Assembly: GCA_947037905.1 (NCBI GenBank)
Contig: CAMQUX010000099.1
Coordinates: 1-5,576, forward strand
DNA: 5,576 nucleotides
Source of the DNA: an uncultured Desulfovibrionaceae bacterium
GTDB taxonomy: Bacteria > Desulfobacterota > Desulfovibrionia > Desulfovibrionales > Desulfovibrionaceae
Reading direction: 5' to 3'
Of the stretch, positions 1-5,394 are shown in pieces. The translations under genes and the position numbers were made by a program. How positions within the stretch are numbered: position 1 is the first letter of the stretch; every line of letters starts with the position of its first letter. Below the pieces are notes generated by a model. That model searched no databases and was not told where the DNA came from. It worked only from the letters and a program-made list of their open reading frames with translations.

Positions 1-70
1 TTTTGAGCTTATCTATTTTGAGCTTATCTATTTTGAGCTTATCTATTTTGAGCTTATCTATTTTGAGCTT
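1..70. repeat. 15-bp tandem repeat (minisatellite), open at left edge
   Basis: The unit TTTTGAGCTTATCTA occurs four times without a mismatch (1-60), followed by the first 10 bases of a fifth copy (61-70). The array continues past the left edge, so the copy number is unknown. Because 15 is a multiple of three, reading frames through it stay in register. Two plus-strand frames are open, repeating FELIY or LSLSI, and one minus-strand frame is open, repeating KLKID. Identical copies suggest recent expansion by replication slippage. It lies downstream of comF. Whether it is intergenic or the 3' end of a plus-strand gene cannot be decided here. Confidence 0.95.
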
Positions 71-124
71 TATTTGAATATGGATATGGATTAGCTATTA
101 AGTAATAATAAAAATCTACATATT
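71..124. other. AT-rich spacer downstream of comF
   Basis: This short stretch lies between the tandem repeat and the comF stop codon. It is very AT-rich and contains no GC-rich hairpin followed by a T tract in either direction, so I see no intrinsic terminator for the comF operon. If the repeat is coding on the plus strand in the FELIY frame, that frame ends here at a TAG at 92-94; the LSLSI frame ends at a TGA at 75-77. Confidence 0.5.
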
Positions 125-892
125 CTATTTTTCATTTTTTTTAAGTTCCCCGCTTGATTTTCTCTCCAAAGGAGTAACAGCAACAACTAAAACAGAAACT
201 TCTCGTGCTCCTGCCTTTTTCAAAATTTCTATACACTCTTTTATTGTAGCACCTGTTGTGTATACATCATCTAGCAACAATATATGCTTTCCTTTCACTA
301 AATCACCTTGCACATGAAAGGCATTTTTTAAATTAAGTAAGCGCTGTTTCCGTTTTAATTTATGTTGAACTGGAGTATTTTTTATTCTTAGCAAGATATT
401 TTTGTCGACTAAAATGCCTGTATCTTTCATTTTATTTGCAAGCACTAAACTATGATTTATGCCTCTTTTGAAAAGACGCTTTTTATGTATAGGTACTGGA
501 ATGATAATATCTGGAAAAGTATTTTTATGAAAAGAACAAGAAAAAGCATCTATAAGCAGTAGTTCGAATAATTTTAAACTGTTCGTATTTTGATAAAATT
601 TCAATTGATGTAAATATTTTATTATCTGCCCATCGTAACAGGTACTAAAAGCAAAAGTCGTCCATGGTGTTTTATTTTCTAAACAAAAGGAACAATATTC
701 TCCTTTATTTTCTAAAAGAAAACCACATTTCTTGCATTGTCTCTTTTCAATATATAAGTCTTTTCTGCACGAAAGACATAAGACATCATGCGCATGCACA
801 AAAGGCGTTGTACATAAAAGACAACGCCTCTCTAAATATAAACTTTTCAAAAAAGTTACTATTTTCACTTTCATATCTATTTTTATTCGCAT
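125..892 (-). CDS. comF: ComF family protein (amidophosphoribosyltransferase-like, DNA uptake)
   Basis: This is a 255-residue ComF/ComFC/GntX-family protein. The N-terminal part has paired zinc-binding cysteines: C24/C27, C39/C42, C53/C56 and C67/C70. The C-terminal half is a type I phosphoribosyltransferase fold, with IPVPIHKKRLFKRGINHS near 131-148 and the PRPP-loop motif LLLDDVYTTGAT at 205-216. In transformable bacteria ComF is a cytosolic protein needed for DNA uptake, probably handling incoming single strands; the catalytic activity of the family is unsettled. The ATG at 892 overlaps the upstream flavoprotein gene by 10 bp, with an AGG seven bases before it, which suggests translational coupling. 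Met7 (ATG at 874) gives a more typical short N-terminus but has no visible ribosome binding site. No comEA, comEC or comFA is in view, so competence itself is not shown. Confidence 0.9.
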   Translation of the reverse strand: MRIKIDMKVKIVTFLKSLYLERRCLLCTTPFVHAHDVLCLSCRKDLYIEKRQCKKCGFLLENKGEYCSFCLENKTPWTTFAFSTCYDGQIIKYLHQLKFYQNTNSLKLFELLLIDAFSCSFHKNTFPDIIIPVPIHKKRLFKRGINHSLVLANKMKDTGILVDKNILLRIKNTPVQHKLKRKQRLLNLKNAFHVQGDLVKGKHILLLDDVYTTGATIKECIEILKKAGAREVSVLVVAVTPLERKSSGELKKNEK

Positions 893-1500
893 TCTCCAGC
901 CTGCCAGAGTCTTTCTCCAAGTGATATAAGCTGTTCAGTTAAATCTTCACATTTTAATAAATCGTCAAAATTATCAATCCCATATGCTAGTATAGTATCT
1001 TTTAACGATAAATTGAGTGTATTATAGAAACAATGTAAACTTAACTTTGCACCTTCAAAAAGTTTCTTACCGTGCTCTTGTCCGCCATATAAAAATGTAA
1101 AAACTGCCTTTTTTTGCTCAATATTTTCATGCTCTGTCTTTTTATACTCTGTAGAATTACGAGCTTTATGCCAAAGTGGTTGAGATCTATCCATTATGGC
1201 TTTTATCCGAGCTGGTAAAGCGTAGAAATAAATAGGACTTAGAAAAACAATTGCAGAAGCATTTTCAATAAGCTGTAAAAATTTAGGCATATCATCATTT
1301 TTATTAAGCACACAAACAAAAGGTTCTACTGCGCATTTATTACACGCTATGCAATGCTCAATACTATAATCACACACTGATACAACAGTTGCATCACCAT
1401 TAACTTTTTGCATACCTTGTAAAATTTTCTCACAAGCACTCTTACTATTGCCGTGCTTTCTATGACTACACAGTACAATAAGTGGTATTTTTTTGGACAT
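883..1500 (-). CDS. NADPH-dependent FMN reductase / iron-sulfur flavoprotein-like protein
   Basis: This 205-residue flavodoxin-fold protein is of the NADPH-dependent FMN reductase type. The first strand and phosphate-binding loop are IVLCSHRKHGNSKSA (8-22), with the GNS of the FMN loop. The segment LSPIYFYALPARIKAIMDR (87-105) is the family's second flavin-contact signature. Between them sit C50, C53, C56 and C63 (C-x2-C-x2-C-x6-C), matching the compact cysteine motif of iron-sulfur flavoproteins, so a 4Fe-4S cluster is plausible but not proven. It probably moves electrons in the cytosol between a reduced donor and a quinone, metal or thiol acceptor; the substrate cannot be read from sequence. 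There is no signal peptide or membrane segment. It lies 25 bp after the metallo-hydrolase gene and overlaps comF by 10 bp. The ATG at 1500 has only a weak Shine-Dalgarno. The specific role is unknown. Confidence 0.88.
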   Translation of the reverse strand: MSKKIPLIVLCSHRKHGNSKSACEKILQGMQKVNGDATVVSVCDYSIEHCIACNKCAVEPFVCVLNKNDDMPKFLQLIENASAIVFLSPIYFYALPARIKAIMDRSQPLWHKARNSTEYKKTEHENIEQKKAVFTFLYGGQEHGKKLFEGAKLSLHCFYNTLNLSLKDTILAYGIDNFDDLLKCEDLTEQLISLGERLWQAGECE

Positions 1501-1525
1501 AGTATATACCGATCATACTAAATAT

Positions 1526-2140
1526 TTATTTTACAAATTGATTTTCTGCCATCTCGTCTGCAACATTAGTAACTATACCATGCCCTGGATAAATTATTGT
1601 TTCAGAAGGAAGAGTAAAAATTTTCTCTTTAATAGAGTTCAAAAGTAACTCCTGACTTCCCAAAGAAAAATCAGTACGCCCGATACTTCTATAAAAAATA
1701 ACATCACCAACAATGATACTTCCAGCTTTTGGGCAATAAAGACAAATACTACCTGGACTGTGCCCTGGAGTATGTAGCACACTAAAAGTAACTTCACCGA
1801 AGCTATATTCTTTTTCTTCTAAAGGTATAAATGTATATTCTTCAACAAGCTGTGCGCCAAAAATAGCACCTGTGCCAAGATCAGATTTTTTCATATCCTC
1901 ATCACCAGCGTGGGCATAAATTGACACGCCTGTTGCCTTTGAAAGTGGTGCATTACCATATACATGGTCAAAATGAAGATGTGTGTTCACAATTGCCTGT
2001 AGTGTTAAATCTTTTTCTTTTAAATACTGCAAAATTACTTCAACTTCCCAACCAGGATCAACAACTACCGCATCTTTTCCTTCTATAATAATATAAGAAT
2101 TAACTTCAAAAGAACTTATTACAAGTGTTTCAATATGCAT
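1526..2140 (-). CDS. Glyoxalase II-like metallo-beta-lactamase fold hydrolase
   Basis: This 204-residue single-domain metallo-beta-lactamase protein has all the usual metal ligands: THLHFDH at 53-59 (HxHxDH), H127 in TPGHSPGS, D146 in VGDVIF and H187 in YPGHG. The GRTDF stretch at 154-158 is typical of the short YcbL-like group related to glyoxalase II. Such enzymes bind two Zn/Fe ions in the cytosol and hydrolyse thioesters such as S-lactoylglutathione or similar thiol adducts. The length lacks the extra C-terminal helical domain of classical glyoxalase II (about 250 residues), so the natural substrate is open and I give no symbol. The ATG at 2140 is supported by an AGGAGA Shine-Dalgarno (2146-2151) at good spacing. 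It appears to be first in the operon with the flavoprotein and comF, behind its own promoter region. Confidence 0.92.
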   Translation of the reverse strand: MHIETLVISSFEVNSYIIIEGKDAVVVDPGWEVEVILQYLKEKDLTLQAIVNTHLHFDHVYGNAPLSKATGVSIYAHAGDEDMKKSDLGTGAIFGAQLVEEYTFIPLEEKEYSFGEVTFSVLHTPGHSPGSICLYCPKAGSIIVGDVIFYRSIGRTDFSLGSQELLLNSIKEKIFTLPSETIIYPGHGIVTNVADEMAENQFVK

Positions 2141-2155
2141 AATACTCTCCTATTC

Positions 2156-2173
2156 ATAAAATAATTATTTTAT
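2156..2173. promoter_or_regulatory. 18-bp perfect palindrome upstream of the hydrolase gene
   Basis: ATAAAATAATTATTTTAT is identical to its own reverse complement over all 18 bases. It lies just upstream of the Shine-Dalgarno of the metallo-hydrolase gene and downstream of the predicted -10 box, a position from which a bound repressor could block the operon. It resembles the AT-rich operators of the Fur/PerR superfamily in a general way but is not a good match to a specific consensus I can name. The region is nearly all A and T, so chance is possible. Confidence 0.4.
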
Positions 2174-2211
2174 TTCAAACTTTATTTTTATTTTTTATTA
2201 TAATATTAAAC

Positions 2212-2239
2212 ATTATATCAATAAATACAGACATTTTAA
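2212..2239 (-). promoter_or_regulatory. Candidate sigma-70-type promoter for the hydrolase-flavoprotein-comF operon
   Basis: On the minus strand, TTAAAA (2234-2239) lies 16 bp before a perfect TATAAT (2212-2217). This places the transcript start near 2205 and gives a leader of about 65 nt before the ATG at 2140. The -10 hexamer is ideal but the -35 is only a 4/6 match. AT-rich DNA yields such matches easily. Confidence 0.45.
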
Positions 2240-2248
2240 GTATTTATT
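2220..2248. repeat. 9-bp inverted repeat flanking the predicted -35 box
   Basis: AATAAATAC (2220-2228) and GTATTTATT (2240-2248) are perfect reverse complements separated by 11 bases. The element starts a few bases beyond the HD-GYP stop codon and its loop contains the predicted -35 hexamer. As RNA it would be a weak, AT-rich hairpin without a U tract directly after it, so it is a poor intrinsic terminator. As DNA it could be an operator. Either role is inference. Confidence 0.4.
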
Positions 2249-2254
2249 ATTTTA

Positions 2255-3307
2255 TTAATTAGATTCTTCGCCCAAAAGCTCCGTGACTGGACGAACAGAA
2301 ATATTTGCTGTTGCTAAAAGATTCTGCAAATGCCCTAAGAGACCCAAATCATGTTCATTTTTTTGTATTAATTCTTTTATAGCAACTGCAGGATCTTTTG
2401 CTTTTGCATACGCTCTATTTGTGAGCATTGCAGCGTAAGTGTCTGCCACAGCCATGATACGTGCAAGCATTGTAAAGTCTTTTCCTGATATTTTTCCAGG
2501 ATAGCCATTTCCAGTCATTTTTTCATGATGACGTAATACTGGTTCTTCTATTTCTGGATATTTTAAATCGAGCTTTGTAAGCATTTCATAGCCAACTGTC
2601 GGATGCCGTGTTACTTTTTGCATTTCATCATTTGCTAAGCTAGTTTTCTTATCTCGCACAAATGCTGGCATTTTTGTCATACCCACATCATGAATAAAAA
2701 ATCCAAGTACGACCCTATCAAATTTCTTACGAACTAGACGTTCTTGCGAAAAATCTTTAGCATAAACAATTACATATAATGAAAGTGCAAGAATAGCACT
2801 ATTAAAACTATGCTCTGCAAGATTATGTGTAGGGTGCAGTCTGCGTAAAAAAGCTTTTGTTCTATATATATCTTCTACGAGATATTCTACTAAAACAGCG
2901 AGATCATCTTGCAAAAGTGTTAATGTTCGAGCAAGGGGTTCTTCTAAAAAAGCTCGCACTCGACGAGTAAGTGCATCAATAAATACATCTACAATTTCAT
3001 GCTCTTTTAAATTTCTATCTAAAATTACTAAATCTAACTGATGGCTTATATGTTTTACATAAATTGAATAGTCTGCTCGGGAAAAAAATATGAGCTCTTC
3101 ATCTACTAACTGATACATCTCTTCAATTTGTTCATTGGAAAGCCTTCCACCAACCTCATAAAATGAAACGACTCGTGAAACATCTTCTTTAAATTTATAA
3201 ATATTTAAAGGTGGGCGATATTTATGAAAGCTACCCAAGATAGCTTTATTTACTTGATAGAACTCCTCATTAAGGAGATCTTTTTCTGTGCTTATTTTAC
3301 TGCTCAT
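2255..3307 (-). CDS. HD-GYP domain protein, probable c-di-GMP phosphodiesterase
   Basis: This is a 350-residue cytosolic protein with a helical N-terminal region (about 1-155) that I cannot assign, followed by an HD-GYP domain (about 158-320). Metal-ligand positions are present: H166 (EHSF), H206-D207 (HDVGM), H235 (RHP), H260-H261-E262 and D289 (VADTY). The GYP signature is G268-Y269-P270. HD-GYP proteins hydrolyse cyclic di-GMP, lowering this second messenger and affecting motility and surface growth. Two departures from the consensus are seen: T265 replaces the usual Asp in HHExxDGxGYP, and HDVGM replaces HDIGK. There is no signal peptide, membrane segment or obvious receiver domain. The ATG at 3307 lies 5 bp past the pyk stop, with AGG four bases in front of it, so it is almost certainly cotranscribed with pyk. 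Activity is likely but unproven. Confidence 0.88.
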   Translation of the reverse strand: MSSKISTEKDLLNEEFYQVNKAILGSFHKYRPPLNIYKFKEDVSRVVSFYEVGGRLSNEQIEEMYQLVDEELIFFSRADYSIYVKHISHQLDLVILDRNLKEHEIVDVFIDALTRRVRAFLEEPLARTLTLLQDDLAVLVEYLVEDIYRTKAFLRRLHPTHNLAEHSFNSAILALSLYVIVYAKDFSQERLVRKKFDRVVLGFFIHDVGMTKMPAFVRDKKTSLANDEMQKVTRHPTVGYEMLTKLDLKYPEIEEPVLRHHEKMTGNGYPGKISGKDFTMLARIMAVADTYAAMLTNRAYAKAKDPAVAIKELIQKNEHDLGLLGHLQNLLATANISVRPVTELLGEESN

Positions 3308-3312
3308 TGTGC

Positions 3313-4743
3313 CTACTTTTCAAAAATTTTTACAAGATTAGTTAGTATTTTTCCTGAATTTTCTTCAGATTGTCCAGCGAGGATAATAACCTTATCCCCT
3401 TTCTTAAATGTATTATTCTTTCGTATAAATTCTTCTGCTCGCTCTTGATGGTTCTGAATATCACTACTAGGAGTTATGGGAGTAACACCGTAAGAAAAAC
3501 CCATAAAATTTCGCACATTACTATCTGGCGACAGAGAATAGAGACTTTGCCTTGGGTGAAATGCTGCAATATTTCTTGTTGTTGCACCAGAAATACTGTG
3601 AATAACAATAGCCTGACAGTCTAATTTTTCTGCTAATAAACATGCTGTATGTGCTAATAACTTTGATATTGGCACATCTGCTATGGCTAGCGTGGTATAT
3701 AAATCTTTACGCTCTGTGCGGAAAGATTCTGCATTTGTTGCAATTTTTCGCATAAATCCAACTGCTTTTGCTGGATACTGCCCTATTGCAGTTTCCTCTG
3801 AAAGCATGACACAATCTGCGCCATCTAAAATAGCATTCGCAACATCTGAAACCTCTGCGCGCGTTGGCAGAGAGCTTGAAACCATGGATAATAACATTTG
3901 CGTTGCTACTATTACTGGTTTTGCATGTGCATTGCATTCTTTTATAATACGTTTTTGCAGCGCTGGCAACATTGCCATATCACACTCTACACCTAAATCT
4001 CCACGTGCGACCATTATTGCATCGGAAACCATTATTATTGCTTCTAAATTATCCATAGCATTCTGCCGTTCTAATTTAGCAATGATTGGGAGTATTTTCC
4101 CAATTTTACGCATTTCCTCTCGAAGCAGTTCAATATCTGCTGCTGTTTGCACATAAGACATAGCAACTGCGTCCACTCCAAGTTTCATCCCTAGGCGTAA
4201 ATCTTCTGCATCTTTTATAGTGAATGCTGCTATTGGCGTTGTTTTTCCAGGAAAAGCAACACCTTTACGTGGCGGGACAATTCCTGCACCTTCTGCTCGT
4301 ATTTTTACCAAATCATCATTAATTTTTTGAGTAACGCTAAACTCAAGCATTCCATCGCTAAGAGCTAAAGAATCGCCCACTTGTAATGAACTTACTAAGT
4401 CTGGAAAATCTAAACAAATATACAAATCTGTTGGGAGTATATCAGAGCTAGAGGCAGCTTTTTTTGTGCCAAAATACACAACTTCATCTTTTGCAATTTC
4501 AAGTGTACCACGCCCAATATCTGCGGTACGTATTTTAGGCCCAGACAAATCTTGCATAATAGTAAGAATTTGCCCACTCTCTTTCTCAACTTCTCGTATC
4601 TTAGGGATTATCTCAGAAAAAAAGCTTGCGTCACCATGAGAAAAATTTAAGCGAAAAATATTTGCACCAGCTTGAACAAGTTCAAATATAGCTTCCTTAC
4701 TTGATGTCATGGGTCCCAAAGTTGCTATAATTCTTGTCCGCAT
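3313..4743 (-). CDS. pyk: Pyruvate kinase
   Basis: Pyruvate kinase makes pyruvate and ATP from phosphoenolpyruvate and ADP, the last step of glycolysis, in the cytosol. At 476 residues it has the normal bacterial length without a C-terminal PEP-utiliser extension. It opens with RTRIIATLGP and IFRLNFSHG (29-37). The active-site block IIAKLERQNAMDN (220-232) contains the catalytic lysine K223 and metal ligand E225, followed by MVARGDLGVE (244-253). Next come KPVIVATQMLLSM (275-287) and PTRAEVSDVANAILDGAD (293-310). L285 stands where many homologues have Glu (MLESM), and MLSEETA replaces MLSGETA; both variants are, as I recall, tolerated in other bacterial enzymes. The C-terminal allosteric domain is complete (about 355-476). 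The ATG at 4743 follows an AAGGGA ribosome binding site (4748-4753). It is first in an operon with the HD-GYP gene and divergent from mraZ. Confidence 0.97.
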   Translation of the reverse strand: MRTRIIATLGPMTSSKEAIFELVQAGANIFRLNFSHGDASFFSEIIPKIREVEKESGQILTIMQDLSGPKIRTADIGRGTLEIAKDEVVYFGTKKAASSSDILPTDLYICLDFPDLVSSLQVGDSLALSDGMLEFSVTQKINDDLVKIRAEGAGIVPPRKGVAFPGKTTPIAAFTIKDAEDLRLGMKLGVDAVAMSYVQTAADIELLREEMRKIGKILPIIAKLERQNAMDNLEAIIMVSDAIMVARGDLGVECDMAMLPALQKRIIKECNAHAKPVIVATQMLLSMVSSSLPTRAEVSDVANAILDGADCVMLSEETAIGQYPAKAVGFMRKIATNAESFRTERKDLYTTLAIADVPISKLLAHTACLLAEKLDCQAIVIHSISGATTRNIAAFHPRQSLYSLSPDSNVRNFMGFSYGVTPITPSSDIQNHQERAEEFIRKNNTFKKGDKVIILAGQSEENSGKILTNLVKIFEK

Positions 4744-4756
4744 ATATTCCCTTCTC

Positions 4757-4805
4757 TAAGTACTTAAATCTATCAATCTTGATAAAAACATATTCTGCAC
4801 AGAAT
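4757..4805. promoter_or_regulatory. Three successive dyads in the pyk leader/promoter
   Basis: Three short dyad symmetries lie side by side. TAAGTACTTA (4757-4766) is a perfect 10-bp palindrome. TATCAATCTTGATA (4771-4784) and ATTCTGCACAGAAT (4792-4805) both have 6-bp arms around a 2-bp centre. The centres of the last two are 21 bp apart, two helical turns. The outermost overlaps the predicted pyk -10 box and the innermost abuts the Shine-Dalgarno. Their half-sites differ, so they are not copies of one operator. A regulatory role is inferred from position only. Confidence 0.35.
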
Positions 4806-4820
4806 CTTCATTTTTTACAA
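4792..4820 (-). promoter_or_regulatory. Candidate sigma-70-type promoter for pyk
   Basis: On the minus strand, TTGTAA (4815-4820) and CAGAAT (4792-4797) each match four of six consensus positions and are separated by exactly 17 bp. Transcription would begin near 4785 and leave a leader of about 42 nt before the pyk ATG. No better-spaced pair is evident in this divergent intergenic region. Confidence 0.45.
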
Positions 4821-4865
4821 CTAAAAACTTTCTTTTCTTTTTATTGCTTTTTTTAATAAATATCC

Positions 4866-4898
4866 TTGACAATTTTCTTTTTTCAGGCAAATTATAAA
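4866..4898 (+). promoter_or_regulatory. Candidate mraZ promoter
   Basis: A perfect -35 hexamer TTGACA (4866-4871) stands in the intergenic region ahead of mraZ. The -10 is less clear. CAAATT (4888-4893) has 16-bp spacing but only three consensus bases, while the better-looking TATAAA (4893-4898) is 21 bp away. Either choice places the start of transcription close to the first MraZ box, so MraZ bound there could hinder initiation or early elongation. Confidence 0.5.
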
Positions 4899-4900
4899 AA

Positions 4901-4940
4901 AAGTGGTAGAAAGTGGAATTAAGTGGGAACAAGTGGTATG
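4901..4940 (+). promoter_or_regulatory. Four MraZ boxes in 10-bp phase
   Basis: Four consecutive decamers begin AAGTGG: AAGTGGTAGA, AAGTGGAATT, AAGTGGGAAC and AAGTGGTATG, sharing AAGTGGNA. The 10-bp period puts every GTGG core on one helical face. MraZ is known to bind GTGGG-type direct repeats spaced by about 5 bp in front of its own gene, so this is almost surely the autoregulatory operator of the dcw cluster. Unusually, the last box includes the mraZ start codon (4938-4940), so the operator also covers the ribosome binding region. Confidence 0.88.
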
Positions 4941-5387
4941 ATTTTTAAAGGGCACGCAAACAGAAGTCTCGACGACAAAGGAAGAATAACACTTCCTGTT
5001 GATATTAAGGATACTCTTTTAGAAGAAAATCCTGAAGGGAAAGCTGTGCTCACTTTTTTTGATAACTGCATAGTAGGGTTCACGCCCAAAGAATGGACAG
5101 TTGTTGAAAGTGAGATGCAAAAAATCAGAAACCCGAGCAGGCAGGTGCGAAACTTTATCCGTGTGCTTCTTTCAGGATCTGAAACTGTCATTCCAGATAA
5201 ACAAGGAAGAATAGCGCTACCAATACATTTACGACAAAATGCAAAGATACAAAAAGATATAATAGTAGCAGGTGTTGGTAATCGTTTTGAAATTTGGGAC
5301 ACACAAGCATTCCACGCTTTACTTGAGCTTAACTACGACGATGTTGCGCAAGAACTTGCACAGCATGATGTAAATCTTCCTTTTTAA
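4938..5387 (+). CDS. mraZ: Transcriptional regulator MraZ
   Basis: MraZ is a SpoVT/AbrB-like DNA-binding protein that forms ring oligomers and controls the dcw (division and cell wall) cluster, including its own gene. From the ATG at 4938 it has 149 residues, close to the family length. Two swapped-hairpin repeats each carry the DxxxR motif: D12-R16 in LDDKGRITLP and D87-R91 in PDKQGRIALP. The start MIFKGHANRSLD matches the usual family opening. A GTG at 4923 would add five residues, but that codon lies inside the third MraZ box and the extension is not typical. No strong Shine-Dalgarno is seen; only the AAGTGG of the last box lies upstream. It is divergent from pyk, and rsmH follows 7 bp after its stop, as in most bacteria. 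Confidence 0.95.
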   Translation: MIFKGHANRSLDDKGRITLPVDIKDTLLEENPEGKAVLTFFDNCIVGFTPKEWTVVESEMQKIRNPSRQVRNFIRVLLSGSETVIPDKQGRIALPIHLRQNAKIQKDIIVAGVGNRFEIWDTQAFHALLELNYDDVAQELAQHDVNLPF

Positions 5388-5394
5388 GAATACC

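Noticed and set aside
14..94. Minus-strand frame through the tandem repeat reading KLKID repeats
   Set aside because: It is preceded by TAA and TAG stops just upstream (95-100) with no ATG or ribosome binding site before the repeat, so it cannot start there in a normal way.
664..929. Two overlapping plus-strand open frames opposite comF
   Set aside because: They lie wholly or mostly antisense to a well-recognised ComF coding sequence, have no family features and no plausible ribosome binding site.
883..2140. Split flavodiiron protein (metallo-beta-lactamase plus flavodoxin as two genes)
   Set aside because: The hydrolase has HxHxDH, as in glyoxalase II, not the HxExDH of flavodiiron proteins, and the flavoprotein is of the FMN reductase type with a cysteine cluster rather than a classical flavodoxin.
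3224..3624. Plus-strand open frames across the pyk/HD-GYP junction
   Set aside because: They are antisense to two clear genes and show no domain, so they are treated as chance.
3683..4156. 157-codon plus-strand open frame opposite pyk
   Set aside because: It is a shadow of the pyruvate kinase gene, whose motifs are intact in the minus-strand frame; the plus-strand product is Ser/Ile-rich with no recognisable domain.
4806..4865. T-rich run as an intrinsic terminator
   Set aside because: There is no GC-containing hairpin before the T tracts and both adjacent genes point away from this region.
4923..4937. GTG at 4923 as the mraZ start
   Set aside because: The GTG is part of the third MraZ box and the added five residues are not typical of the family; the ATG at 4938 gives the standard MraZ N-terminus.
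4919..5302. 127-codon minus-strand open frame opposite mraZ
   Set aside because: It is antisense to MraZ, which shows both DxxxR motifs in the plus frame.
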